64,000 nucleotides of DNA, from positions 1,218,836 to 1,282,835 of the forward strand of contig NZ_OCPC01000001.1 in the NCBI RefSeq assembly GCF_900220985.1, written 5' to 3'. A program made the translations under genes and the position numbers. Positions 51,640 to 61,049 of the stretch are shown piece after piece. This DNA is from Parahoeflea halophila. GTDB taxonomy: Bacteria; Pseudomonadota; Alphaproteobacteria; Rhizobiales; Rhizobiaceae. Position 1 is the stretch's first letter; each line of letters starts with the position of its first letter. Under the pieces are notes generated by a model. It did not search any database, was not told the origin of the DNA, and worked only from the letters and a program-made list of their open reading frames with translations.

Positions 51640-53091
51640 ATGACACAGCAGGATTATCCAGTCTATGGCGACATCACCGGCCCGATCGTCATGATCGGTT
51701 TTGGTTCGATCGGCCGCGGCACGTTGCCGCTGATCGAGCGGCACTTCAAGTTCGACAAGAGCCGGATGGTCGTCATCGATCCGCGCGATGATGCTGCGGA
51801 CATGGAAATCCTCGCCCAGCACGGCATCCGCCACATCAAGGCGCATGTCACAAAGGAAAACTACAAGGAGTTGCTCAAGCCGCTTCTGTCGGAAGGCGAA
51901 GGACAGGGTTTTTGCGTCAACCTCTCTGTTGATACAGGCTCGGTCGATCTGATCAAGCTTTGCCGCAAGCTCGACGTGCTCTACATCGACACCGTGATCG
52001 AGCCTTGGCTCGGTTTCTATTTCGACAAGGACATGAAGAATTCCGAGCGCACCAACTACGCGCTGCGCGAGACTCTCCGCCTTGAGAAAAGGAAGAACCC
52101 AGGCGGCACCACCGCGGTCTCCACCTGCGGCGCCAATCCCGGCATGGTGTCCTGGTTCGTCAAGCAGGCGCTGGTCAACCTCGCCAACGACCTTGGCATC
52201 AGGTTCGAAGAGCCGGACCAGCACGACCGCGAGGCCTGGGCGAAGCTGATGAAGAAGGTCGGCGTCAAGGGCATTCACATCGCCGAGCGAGACACCCAGT
52301 TGACCAAAAACCCCAAGCCGCTCAACGTGTTCTGGAACACCTGGTCTGTCGAAGGTTTCATCGCCGAAGGCCTGCAGCCAGCCGAACTCGGATGGGGCAC
52401 CCACGAAAACTGGATGCCGAAAAACGCCAGGAAGCACAAGAAGGGCTGCAAGGCGGCGATCTATCTCGAGCAACCTGGTGCCAATACGCGCGTGCGCACC
52501 TGGTGCCCGACACCGGGTCCTCAATACGGGTTTCTCGTCACCCACAACGAGTCGATTTCGATAGCCGACTATTACACCGTCAAGGACAAGAAGGGCGATG
52601 TCCGCTACCGCCCGACCTGCCATTACGCCTATCACCCGGCCAACGACGCAGTCCTGTCGCTGCACGAGATGTTCGGCAATGGTGGCAACGCGCAACCTGT
52701 CCAGCATGTGCTCGACGAAAACGAGCTGGTCGAGGGACTCGACGAACTCGGCGTGCTGCTCTACGGCCACGACAAGAACGCCTACTGGTACGGCTCGCGT
52801 CTTTCGCTGGAGGAAACCCGCCGCCTCGCGCCCTATCAGAACGCCACCGGCATGCAGGTGACCTCAGCAGTTCTGGCCGGCATGGTCTGGGCACTGGAGA
52901 ACCCGAAGGCTGGCATCGTCGAAGCAGACGAGGTCGACTACAAGCGCTGCCTCGAGGTGCAGTCACCTTACCTTGGTCCGGTGGAAGGCCACTACACCGA
53001 CTGGACACCGCTGACCGGACGTCCGGGCCTGTTTCCCGAGGATATCGACGAAAGCGACCCCTGGCAGTTCCGCAACGTTCTTGTGCGCTAG
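51640..53091 (+). CDS. hss: Homospermidine synthase
   Basis: This 483-residue NAD-dependent enzyme condenses two putrescine (or spermidine and putrescine) units into homospermidine, the main polyamine of many rhizobia. The N-terminal Rossmann segment is VMIGFGSIGRGTLPLIERH; conserved blocks are DTVIEPWLGFY, STCGANPGMVSWFVKQAL and AELGWGTHE. GGAG lies eight bases before the ATG at 51640. It is followed by a hairpin and then omp10. Confidence 0.96.
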   Translation: MTQQDYPVYGDITGPIVMIGFGSIGRGTLPLIERHFKFDKSRMVVIDPRDDAADMEILAQHGIRHIKAHVTKENYKELLKPLLSEGEGQGFCVNLSVDTGSVDLIKLCRKLDVLYIDTVIEPWLGFYFDKDMKNSERTNYALRETLRLEKRKNPGGTTAVSTCGANPGMVSWFVKQALVNLANDLGIRFEEPDQHDREAWAKLMKKVGVKGIHIAERDTQLTKNPKPLNVFWNTWSVEGFIAEGLQPAELGWGTHENWMPKNARKHKKGCKAAIYLEQPGANTRVRTWCPTPGPQYGFLVTHNESISIADYYTVKDKKGDVRYRPTCHYAYHPANDAVLSLHEMFGNGGNAQPVQHVLDENELVEGLDELGVLLYGHDKNAYWYGSRLSLEETRRLAPYQNATGMQVTSAVLAGMVWALENPKAGIVEADEVDYKRCLEVQSPYLGPVEGHYTDWTPLTGRPGLFPEDIDESDPWQFRNVLVR

Positions 53092-53112
53092 GTTTACAAC
53101 ACTTGCACCAAA

Positions 53113-53138
53113 CCCGACCGGCGTCCGCGCCGGCCGGG
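53113..53138 (+). terminator. Hairpin after hss
   Basis: CCCG-A-CCGGCG / CGCCGG-C-CGGG (53113-53123 / 53128-53138) with a TCCG loop; no T-run, so a weak or Rho-assisted terminator. Confidence 0.5.
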
Positions 53139-53226
53139 ATGCAGCTGCCTTGCTTTCGCCGCGCTGGCACTGCATTGTTTCACTATCAGAATCCTATCGA
53201 CGTCGGCTCAAGGGGACCACCGCGCC

Positions 53227-53592
53227 ATGAACCTCCACCGCATCATCGCCATTGGCGCATTCGCCAGCCTGCTGGCTGCCTGCCAGTCGGCAACCTACTC
53301 CCCACGCCCGATCGCCGTGCCACAGCCGCAGGGCATCGAAGGCCAGTGGACCGATCCCAACGGCATCATTTCAAGCTTTGCAAACGGGCGTTTTGAAACA
53401 CGCACCACGGACACCAATTCATTGCTGGCCGAAGGCACCTATACCCAGGTCTCGCCTCAAGTCGTCGAAATCGAGCTGACCTCGTTGCTGCGGCAGACAC
53501 AGTCACGGGTCAATTGCGCGCTTGTCACCCAGTCCCAGCTCAACTGCACCTCTTCGAGCGGGTCGCAGTTCACCCTGGTACGCCGCATCTAA
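53227..53592 (+). CDS. omp10: Outer-membrane lipoprotein, Brucella Omp10-like
   Basis: This 121-residue lipoprotein has the lipobox LLAAC at about 15-19. The mature part matches what I recall of Brucella Omp10 over the segments [54 protein letters not shown]. Omp10 is an immunodominant surface lipoprotein of unknown function. The pair of cysteines in VNCALV and LNCTSS may form a disulfide. It lies between hss and an adenylate-forming ligase on the same strand. Confidence 0.9.
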   Translation: MNLHRIIAIGAFASLLAACQSATYSPRPIAVPQPQGIEGQWTDPNGIISSFANGRFETRTTDTNSLLAEGTYTQVSPQVVEIELTSLLRQTQSRVNCALVTQSQLNCTSSSGSQFTLVRRI

Positions 53593-53610
53593 GCAAGCAC
53601 GAGCACGACC

Positions 53611-54864
53611 ATGACCAGCCATTTCGATGAGCGCGAGACGCGGGGTTCCGAGGCTCGCGAGAAGGAAACATTCGGGGCATTGCAGGCATTGCTGAGCCGC
53701 AGCCTCAAACGGCTTCCGGCACTCGATTCCTGGCTTGGTCATCCTGATCCCGCCGCTCTGACGGACCGCACGGCGCTCGCTGCGTTGCCGGTGTTGCGAA
53801 AACCCGACCTGATGCAGATGCAGGAAGCCAATCCACCGTTCGGCGGCCTTGCCGACCCGGACGCACTGACCGGCAACCGGGTCTTCATGTCGCCCGGTCC
53901 GGTCTGGGAACCACAGGGTCTGGGTATCGATCCCTGGGCCTCGGCACGCGCGCTGTTTGCGGCCGGGTTTCGCTCCGGTGACGTTGTCCACAACAGCCTT
54001 GCCTATCACATGACCCCTGGCGGCTTCATTCTCGACGAGGGCGCCCGTGCCCTGGGATGCCTGGTATTTCCGGCCGGTGTCGGCAACACCGAAGCCCAGG
54101 TTGACGCCGCCGCAAAGCTGCAGCCGTCGGGCTTCACCGGAACGCCGGATTACCTCAAGACCATTCTTGAAAAGGCCGATGAGATGGGCCGGGATCTGTC
54201 GTGTATCAAGCGGGCCCTGGTATCGGGTGGGGCATTGTTTCCCTCCTTGCGTCAGTACTACACCGACCGCGGGGTGTCCGTTCTGCAATGCTACGCCACC
54301 GCCGATCTTGGCGTGATTGCCTATGAAAGTGCTGATCAACAGGGCGCGCCGCACCCCGGCATGATTGTCAATGAGGACATGATTGTCGAAGTCGTCCGCC
54401 CCGGAACAGATGACCCCGTGCCCGAAGGTGAAGTCGGCGAACTGGTGGTCACCACGCTCAATCCGGGCTATCCGCTGGTCCGTTTCGGGACCGGAGATCT
54501 CTCTGCGATCCTGCCCGGCCAGTCTCCCTGCGGCCGCAGCGGCCTCCGCATCAAGGGATGGATGGGCCGCGCCGACCAGCGCACCAAGATCAAGGGCATG
54601 TTCGTCGACCCCAAACAGGTTGCTGAAATCCTCAGGGCGCACCCCGGAATCGCCAGGGCTCGGCTCGTTGTCAGCCGCGCGTCTGATGCCGACGTGATGA
54701 CGCTGAAGGTTGAACCGGCCGCAGGAGCGGGTCTTGAGGTCGACGATATCGAGGCAACGCTTGCGGCGATCGCGAAATTGCGCGGAACGGTGGAGCTTGC
54801 GCCTCCCGGCAGCCTGCCAAATGATGGCAAGGTAATCGCCGACGAACGCGACTACACCGCCTGA
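53611..54864 (+). CDS. Phenylacetate-CoA ligase-like adenylate-forming enzyme
   Basis: This 417-residue protein is of the AMP-binding superfamily, PaaK-like group: FMSPGPVWEPQ, AGFRSGDVVHNSLAYHMTPGG, LVSGGALFP, YATADLGVIAYE, RFGTGDLSAILP and RIKGWMGRADQRTKIKGMFVDPKQV with a PaaK-type C-terminal domain. The P-loop is shortened (MSPGPVWEPQ) compared with the canonical SSGTTG-PK, so activity is uncertain. It begins 18 bases after omp10, so the two may share a transcript. The acid substrate is unknown. Confidence 0.82.
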   Translation: MTSHFDERETRGSEAREKETFGALQALLSRSLKRLPALDSWLGHPDPAALTDRTALAALPVLRKPDLMQMQEANPPFGGLADPDALTGNRVFMSPGPVWEPQGLGIDPWASARALFAAGFRSGDVVHNSLAYHMTPGGFILDEGARALGCLVFPAGVGNTEAQVDAAAKLQPSGFTGTPDYLKTILEKADEMGRDLSCIKRALVSGGALFPSLRQYYTDRGVSVLQCYATADLGVIAYESADQQGAPHPGMIVNEDMIVEVVRPGTDDPVPEGEVGELVVTTLNPGYPLVRFGTGDLSAILPGQSPCGRSGLRIKGWMGRADQRTKIKGMFVDPKQVAEILRAHPGIARARLVVSRASDADVMTLKVEPAAGAGLEVDDIEATLAAIAKLRGTVELAPPGSLPNDGKVIADERDYTA

Positions 54865-55004
54865 TTCCTGTCTATTTTCAGTGCGACGCGAAACCTGCAC
54901 TTGAAGTTCCCCGCGGTTAGTGAAACCATTCGTTCAAGCCTGCCCGGACGCACTCTGAATTCGTCACGAGGCACGCAGTGAGCAGCGAAACAGGGAGCTA
55001 TTCC

Positions 55005-57014
55005 ATGAACATATTTGTAAAGCGCGCTTTGTTGTCAGTGTCGGTTCTCGGCCTGACTTCAGGAGCGGCTCTTGCCGACTACACACTCAACATTCTGCAC
55101 ATCAACGATCTGCATTCGCGCATTGAATCCATCAACAAGTACGATTCCACCTGCTCGGCGGAGGATGAGGCCGAAGACAAGTGCTTCGGCGGCATTGCAC
55201 GGGTCAAGACCAAGATCGACGAACGCCGCGAGGCTCTGACTGGCGAGAACGCGAATGTGCTGGTGCTCGACGCGGGCGACCAGTTTCAGGGTTCGCTGTT
55301 TTACTCGACCTACAAGGGCGAGGCTGCGGCCGAATTTATGAACGGTATCGGCTTCGATGCGATGGCTGTTGGAAACCATGAATTCGACGACGGCCCCGAA
55401 GGGCTCCGCGACTTCATCGACATGGTTGAGTTCCCGGTGATTTCCGGCAACACCATCGCCGGCGCCAATTCCGTCCTCGGCGATCGGATCAAGCCCTATG
55501 TCATCAAGGAAGTCGGCGGTGAAAAGATTGCCCTTCTGTCTGTGCTCGCCGCAGACACGGTTGAAACCTCTTCGCCAGGAGATTCGGTTCTCATTCTCGA
55601 CGAGATCGAGTATCTCAAGGGTGCGGTCAGCCAGATCGAAAAAGACGAAGGCGTCAACAAGATCATCCTGATCTCGCATGTCGGCCTTACAAAAGACGAA
55701 GAGATTGCCGCACAGGTCGACGGCATCGACGTGATCGTGGGCGGGCACAGCCATACGCTCCTCTCCAACACCGACGAAAACGCGGCCAGCCCCTATCCGA
55801 CTATGGTGGCAAATCCATCTGGCGTCGAGGTCCCGATCGTCCAGGCCTACGCCTATTCCAAATATGTCGGCGAAGTTCAGGTCACCTTTGACGATGACGG
55901 CAAGGTGATCAGCGCGAAAGGCGACCCTCACCTGCTCGATGCGTCGGTGACCCCGGATGAAGCCTTTGCTGCACGGGTGACCGAACTCGGCGCCCCGATC
56001 GAGGAGCTGAAGACTAAGGTCGTCTCCGCGTCGACCGACATCATTGACGGCTCCCGCGATGTGTGCCGCGCAGGCGAGTGCTCCATGGGCAATCTGGTCG
56101 CCGATGCCATGCTCGACCGGACGGCCAGCCAGGGTGTTTCCATTGTCATCCAGAACGGCGGCGGCCTGCGCTCATCCATCGACGCCGGTGAAATCACCAT
56201 GGGCGAGGTGCTGACCGTCCTGCCATTCCAGAACACGCTTGCCACTTTCGAGCTGAAGGGCTCCGATGTGATTGCAGCCCTTGAAAACGGCGCCAGCAAG
56301 ATCGAGGAAGGTGCAGGTCGCTTCGCACAGGTCGCAGGCCTCCGTTACACATTCGACAAGAATGCCGAACCCGGTTCGCGCATTGTCTCGGTAGAGGTGA
56401 AGAAGGGCGACGGCTTTGAGCCGATCGACACGGAAGCAACCTACATGGTTGCAACCAACAACTACATGCGCGGTGGCGGTGACGGCTATTCCGTCTTCAA
56501 CACTGCCGGCATGAACGCCTACGACTACGGTCCCGGTCTCGAACAGGTTGTCGCCGACTACCTGGCCAAGAACAATCCCTACACGCCCTACACAGACGGG
56601 CGCGTGATGGCTGCAGCTGAAAAGCCGATGGCCGAATCCGCAGCGGCCACCAAGGACGCAGCACCGGCAGCAGAGGAAACCGCACCTGCCGCCGAAGCTG
56701 CGCCTGCAGCGGAAGCCGCAGTCGAAGTTCCCGAGCCGCTGCCCGGCTTCAAGGATCTGACCACCTCGGCACCGATGATCGCTGAAGAAGCCGCCGCGAG
56801 CGGCGAGGCGGAGATGGGACAGGAAGCCCCGGCGTCCGACACTGCCGCCATGGCCGGCAAGGAACATGTCGTGGCCTCCGGTGATACGCTCTGGGATCTC
56901 GCCAGAACCTATCTCGGCGACGCGACAATGTGGAACAAGATTGCACAAGCCAATCCTTCTATGGACCCCAAGGACCTGGTGGTTGGAGAAACACTGACCA
57001 TCCCGGCCAAGTGA
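55005..57014 (+). CDS. Periplasmic 5'-nucleotidase/UshA-like phosphoesterase with LysM domain
   Basis: This 669-residue exported enzyme starts with a signal peptide cleaved near ALA|D (24/25). Metallophosphoesterase motifs are LHINDLHS (D35, H37), GDQFQGS, GNHEFDDG and GGHSHT; the 5'-nucleotidase C-terminal domain carries QNGGGLRSSIDAGEI, LPFQNTL and TNNYMRGGGDGY. A long Ala/Glu-rich linker then leads to a C-terminal LysM repeat (VVASGDTLWDLARTYLGD, IPAK) that should anchor it to peptidoglycan. GGGAG precedes the ATG at 55005. It ends at a strong terminator. Confidence 0.92.
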   Translation: MNIFVKRALLSVSVLGLTSGAALADYTLNILHINDLHSRIESINKYDSTCSAEDEAEDKCFGGIARVKTKIDERREALTGENANVLVLDAGDQFQGSLFYSTYKGEAAAEFMNGIGFDAMAVGNHEFDDGPEGLRDFIDMVEFPVISGNTIAGANSVLGDRIKPYVIKEVGGEKIALLSVLAADTVETSSPGDSVLILDEIEYLKGAVSQIEKDEGVNKIILISHVGLTKDEEIAAQVDGIDVIVGGHSHTLLSNTDENAASPYPTMVANPSGVEVPIVQAYAYSKYVGEVQVTFDDDGKVISAKGDPHLLDASVTPDEAFAARVTELGAPIEELKTKVVSASTDIIDGSRDVCRAGECSMGNLVADAMLDRTASQGVSIVIQNGGGLRSSIDAGEITMGEVLTVLPFQNTLATFELKGSDVIAALENGASKIEEGAGRFAQVAGLRYTFDKNAEPGSRIVSVEVKKGDGFEPIDTEATYMVATNNYMRGGGDGYSVFNTAGMNAYDYGPGLEQVVADYLAKNNPYTPYTDGRVMAAAEKPMAESAAATKDAAPAAEETAPAAEAAPAAEAAVEVPEPLPGFKDLTTSAPMIAEEAAASGEAEMGQEAPASDTAAMAGKEHVVASGDTLWDLARTYLGDATMWNKIAQANPSMDPKDLVVGETLTIPAK

Positions 57015-57040
57015 TGTCGAAACCGTCTTGAACAGAAAAA

Positions 57041-57066
57041 GGGTCCGGTTCACCGGGCCCTTTTTT
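57041..57066 (+). terminator. Terminator after the nucleotidase gene
   Basis: GGGTCCGG / CCGGGCCC (57041-57048 / 57053-57060, one wobble) followed by six T. Confidence 0.9.
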
Positions 57067-57242
57067 GTTTCGGCCGCTGGCAAAAGGCCGCATCCGCAGA
57101 AGATTGATTTGTCGATTGAGTTCTCTATGTTCCGTTCGACGGTTGAGCAGACGGCGCACAGGCCGCAAGAACGCACCTATAGCCTCCGCCGACAGATTGA
57201 GCAGATGAACACCGGATTGGACCGCGCCCCGTGAACAGAACC

Positions 57243-58295
57243 ATGCCCCTGACTGATGAAACCTGCCGGCCTGTGGGGGAACTGCCCGCCGAACATCCGC
57301 CGGTCAAGATCCAGAAAGTCGGCGTGCTGCTCGTCAATCTCGGCACCCCCGACGGCACAGATTTCAGGTCGATGCGGCGCTATCTCAAGGAATTCCTCAC
57401 CGACAAGCGGGTGATCGAGTGGTCGCGCGTCTTCTGGTATCCGATCCTGTTCGGCATTGTTCTCAACACCCGCCCCGGCCGCGTCGGCAAGGCCTATGAG
57501 GAAATCTGGAACAAGGATCTCGATGAGAGCTATCTGAGAACCTACACCCGCAACCAGTCCGACAGGCTTGGCGCCATCCTCGCCGATCACCCCTCGGTCA
57601 TGGTCGATTGGGCGATGCGCTACGGCCAGCCTTCAATCCCCGACAAGATGCAGGCGCTCAAAGACGCCGGCTGCGATCGCATCGTGCTGTTCCCGCTCTA
57701 CCCGCAATATGCGGCAGCCACCACCGCGACCGTCAACGACAAGGCCTTCAAGGCGATGATGGACATGCGCTGGCAGCCGGCCTTGCGCACGGTCCCGCCC
57801 TATCACGACGATCCCGCCTATATCGAGGCCATCGCGCAGTCAATCGAAACCCATCTCCAAAGCCTCGACTGGGAACCGGAGATCGTGCTTGCCTCGTTCC
57901 ACGGCATCCCGCAATCCTATTTCCTCAAGGGTGATCCATATCATTGCCAGTGTATGAAGACCGCACGCCTCGTGCGTGAGCGGCTGGGCTGGCCGAAGGA
58001 GAAGCTGATGCCGACCTTCCAGTCCCGCTTCGGTCCGGAGGAATGGCTCCAGCCCTACACCGACAAGACCGTCGAGAAGCTCGCCAAGGACGGCGTCAAG
58101 CGCATCGCTGTGATCAATCCCGGCTTTGTCTCCGACTGTCTCGAAACGCTTGAGGAAATTGCCGGCGAAGCGGGCGAAATCTTCCACGAGCATGGCGGCG
58201 AGAAGTTTACCCACATTCCCTGCCTGAACGACAGCGAAGGCGGGATGAAGGTGCTCGAGACCATCGTCCGCCGCGAACTCCAGGGCTGGGTATGA
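57243..58295 (+). CDS. hemH: Ferrochelatase
   Basis: Ferrochelatase inserts iron into protoporphyrin IX to make haem. The product has about 350 residues: VGVLLVNLGTPDG, the His of ASFHGIPQSYFLKGDPYHCQC, and the segment VINPGFVSDCLETLEEI; cysteines (CQC, CLE) occur where some bacterial enzymes bind an iron-sulfur cluster. A GTG at 57231 would add four residues; I use the ATG at 57243. It stands between the nucleotidase and the qmcA-nfeD pair on the same strand. Confidence 0.95.
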   Translation: MPLTDETCRPVGELPAEHPPVKIQKVGVLLVNLGTPDGTDFRSMRRYLKEFLTDKRVIEWSRVFWYPILFGIVLNTRPGRVGKAYEEIWNKDLDESYLRTYTRNQSDRLGAILADHPSVMVDWAMRYGQPSIPDKMQALKDAGCDRIVLFPLYPQYAAATTATVNDKAFKAMMDMRWQPALRTVPPYHDDPAYIEAIAQSIETHLQSLDWEPEIVLASFHGIPQSYFLKGDPYHCQCMKTARLVRERLGWPKEKLMPTFQSRFGPEEWLQPYTDKTVEKLAKDGVKRIAVINPGFVSDCLETLEEIAGEAGEIFHEHGGEKFTHIPCLNDSEGGMKVLETIVRRELQGWV

Positions 58296-58442
58296 ACCCG
58301 GCTTTTCGAAGCAGCGATTCTTCAAGCCGAGGGCGCAGATAATACGCCCCGGCGATTGCATGCCCACTTAAGACCAACTACCTGTTTTCAGGCAGGCGGT
58401 GAAACTCCGCATCTTTAAGGCGGGTTGAGGAGGCCACTGGCC

Positions 58443-59462
58443 ATGTTGGGACTGGACGTCACGGTCGTTGTCATTGTCGTCATTGCGATCTTGCTGCTGT
58501 TTTCCGGCATCAAGACGGTGCCGCAGGGGTTCGCCTTCACGGTTGAACGGTTTGGCCGCTACACCAGGACGCTGACGCCGGGGCTGAACATCATCGTCCC
58601 CTTCATCGACCGCATCGGCCGCAAGATCAACATCATGGAGCAGGTGCTCGACATTCCCACACAGGAGGTCATCACCCGCGACAACGCATCCGTTGCCGCC
58701 GACGCAGTCACCTTCTATCAGGTGCTGAACGCCGCAGAGGCGGCCTATCAGGTCTCCAATCTCGAGCAGGCGCTGCTCAACCTGACCATGACCAATATCC
58801 GCTCGGTCATGGGCTCGATGGACCTCGACGAACTCCTGTCCAACCGCGACGCGATCAATGATCGCCTGCTCAAGGTTGTCGACCAGGCCGCTGCGCCATG
58901 GGGCATCAAGATAACTCGTATCGAGATCAAGGACATTGCACCGCCCACTGACCTGGTCGAGGCCATGGGCCGCCAGATGAAGGCCGAGCGTGAGAAACGC
59001 GCCGACATCCTGGAAGCCGAAGGCGCACGCAACTCGCAGATCCTGCGAGCAGAGGGCGCCAAGCAATCCGCCATTCTGGAAGCGGAGGGCCGCCGCGACG
59101 CCGCATTCCGAGATGCCGAAGCCCGCGAGCGTCTCGCCGAGGCCGAGGCCAAGGCCACCCAGATGATGTCGGTCGCGATTGCCGAGGGAGACACCTCGGC
59201 AATCAACTATTTCGTCGCGCAGAAATACACCGAAGCTCTCGGCCAGATCGCCTCCGCACCGAACCAGAAAGTCATCCTGATGCCACTGGAAGCCTCGTCG
59301 CTCATCGGTTCGCTGGGCGGCATCGGCGCCATCGCACAGGAGGTCTTCGGCAAGGACGGCAGCAATGGCCCGGCGGCGCAGAAACGCGTCCCTAGCCAGC
59401 CGCCGCGCACCAGTACGACACCGGGCTATACGCCCGAAGCCAGGGGAGAGCAGGATTCATGA
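58443..59462 (+). CDS. qmcA: QmcA/stomatin-type SPFH protein
   Basis: This 339-residue protein has an N-terminal membrane helix ([15 protein letters not shown]) and an SPFH (band 7) domain: [63 protein letters not shown] coiled coil rich in Glu, Ala and Arg follows ([20 protein letters not shown]). The ATG at 58443 follows GAGGAGG. The stop overlaps nfeD (ATGA); SPFH and NfeD proteins form paired membrane-microdomain complexes. Confidence 0.93.
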   Translation: MLGLDVTVVVIVVIAILLLFSGIKTVPQGFAFTVERFGRYTRTLTPGLNIIVPFIDRIGRKINIMEQVLDIPTQEVITRDNASVAADAVTFYQVLNAAEAAYQVSNLEQALLNLTMTNIRSVMGSMDLDELLSNRDAINDRLLKVVDQAAAPWGIKITRIEIKDIAPPTDLVEAMGRQMKAEREKRADILEAEGARNSQILRAEGAKQSAILEAEGRRDAAFRDAEARERLAEAEAKATQMMSVAIAEGDTSAINYFVAQKYTEALGQIASAPNQKVILMPLEASSLIGSLGGIGAIAQEVFGKDGSNGPAAQKRVPSQPPRTSTTPGYTPEARGEQDS

Positions 59463-59914
59463 TCGCCGCCCTGATCACCGAACTCGGCCCCTGGAGCTGG
59501 TGGATCCTGGGGCTGCTGTTTCTCGGCCTGGAGATCCTGATTCCGGGTGTTTTCCTGTTGTGGATCGGGCTCGCCGCGATTGTCGTCGGCGCGGTCTCTA
59601 TTCCGCTCTGGGGCACCGCTTTCTGGGGCTGGCAGGTGCAGCTGCTGGTCTTCGCCGTGCTGGCCGTTGCAATGGCGCTGCTCGGTCGCCGGCTAACCGC
59701 GTCCAGCGCCGAGAGCGATCAGCCCATGCTCAACAGGCGCGTCGAAGGTCTGGTGGGCAGAACGGCGACACTCGAAGATCCCATCGTCGACGGCAGAGGG
59801 CGTGTCAGGCTTGATGACACCACATGGATTGTCCAGGGTCCGGACATGCCGGCGGGTGCAAAGGTTCGCATCACGACCGCCAAGGCCGGCGGCTTGACGG
59901 TCGAACGCGCCTGA
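59459..59914 (+). CDS. nfeD: NfeD-family membrane protein
   Basis: This 151-residue protein has two or three membrane helices ([44 protein letters not shown]) and a C-terminal OB fold ([27 protein letters not shown]). It is the short NfeD type (NfeD1b) that partners stomatin-like proteins, and it overlaps qmcA by four bases. It converges with kdsD, two bases apart. Confidence 0.92.
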   Translation: MIAALITELGPWSWWILGLLFLGLEILIPGVFLLWIGLAAIVVGAVSIPLWGTAFWGWQVQLLVFAVLAVAMALLGRRLTASSAESDQPMLNRRVEGLVGRTATLEDPIVDGRGRVRLDDTTWIVQGPDMPAGAKVRITTAKAGGLTVERA

Positions 59915-59916
59915 TT

Positions 59917-60912
59917 TCAGGCCACCCCGATCCTCAGCAAATCATGGAAGTGCACGATCCCGATCGGCGAGAGATTCTGATCGGTGACCATCAGCGCGCC
60001 GATGGAGTTCTTGTTCAGGATTGCCATTGCGGTGCTGGCCAGGGCGGTCGGTGCAATTGTCTTGGGCTGGCTGGTCATGATTGCATCGATCGGCTGATCG
60101 ACCAGGTTTCGCCCCAGATTGCGAGCGACATCGCCATCCGTAACGATGCCGATCAAACGCCCGTCCGGCGAAGTCACGCCGACGCAGCCGAACTTGCGCA
60201 ACGACAGCGTCATGATCGCTTCAGGTACCGGCGTGCCCGAGGGAACCAGCGGAACAGATTCGCCTGTGTGCATCACATCTGACACATGCGCCAGGGTGGC
60301 TCCCAGCTTGCCGCCCGGGTGAAACGTGTGGAAATCGCCGGCGGTAAAACCCTTGGCCTCGAGCAGCGCCACCGCAAGGGCGTCGCCAAGCGCCAGTTGC
60401 ATCAGCGTCGAGGTCGTTGGCGCCAGCCCATGCGGACAGGCCTCCTGCTCGCGCGGCAGCAGCAGCACGATGTCGGCCTCCCGTCCAAGCGCGGACTCGC
60501 CGCCCGCCGTGAAGGCGACAAGCGGAATGCTGAAGCGCCGGGAATAGGCGAGGATGCCCTTGAGTTCGGCGGTCTCACCGGACCAGGACAAAACGACAAT
60601 CGCATCATCCTTGGCAATCATGCCGAGGTCGCCATGATTGGCTTCTGCCGGGTGGACAAAATGCGCCGGGGTACCGGTGGACGCCAGGGTTGCGGCGATC
60701 TTGGCCCCGATATGCCCGCTCTTGCCGACACCGGTGACGATGACGCGTCCGGATATGGCTCCGATGGCCTCCACTGCCCGTGTGAAAGGGTCCGCCAACC
60801 CGTTTTCCAGAGCTGCGGCCAGCGCGTCCAAGCCGGCCTTTTCGGTCTGGATCGTTCGCCCCGCCGAACTCAGCATCTCGCTGCGTGGGTAATCTGGCAA
60901 AATCTTCTTCAT
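59917..60912 (-). CDS. kdsD: Arabinose-5-phosphate isomerase, KpsF/GutQ/KdsD type
   Basis: This 331-residue enzyme interconverts ribulose-5-phosphate and arabinose-5-phosphate, the first step of Kdo synthesis for lipopolysaccharide or capsule. The SIS domain shows VTGVGKSGHIGAKIAATLASTGTPAHFVHPAEANHGDLGMI and HGLAPTTSTLMQLALGDALA; two CBS domains follow (VTSPDGRLIGIVTDGD, TDQNLSPIGIVHFHDLLR). The ATG at 60912 is the usual start; upstream Met codons in frame are possible. It is divergent from the barrel protein gene. Confidence 0.94.
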   Translation of the reverse strand: MKKILPDYPRSEMLSSAGRTIQTEKAGLDALAAALENGLADPFTRAVEAIGAISGRVIVTGVGKSGHIGAKIAATLASTGTPAHFVHPAEANHGDLGMIAKDDAIVVLSWSGETAELKGILAYSRRFSIPLVAFTAGGESALGREADIVLLLPREQEACPHGLAPTTSTLMQLALGDALAVALLEAKGFTAGDFHTFHPGGKLGATLAHVSDVMHTGESVPLVPSGTPVPEAIMTLSLRKFGCVGVTSPDGRLIGIVTDGDVARNLGRNLVDQPIDAIMTSQPKTIAPTALASTAMAILNKNSIGALMVTDQNLSPIGIVHFHDLLRIGVA

Positions 60913-61049
60913 CAGGCGGCAATATCGCTTTGCTGCGCCCATGTCCATCAACCACATCTCGGAAGCGCAAAACGGCAGATCGAAACCTTGCGTTAACCAC
61001 AAGTGTTTACGGTTTGACAAGATTTGGACGAGGCCGGAACCCAAGCCGC

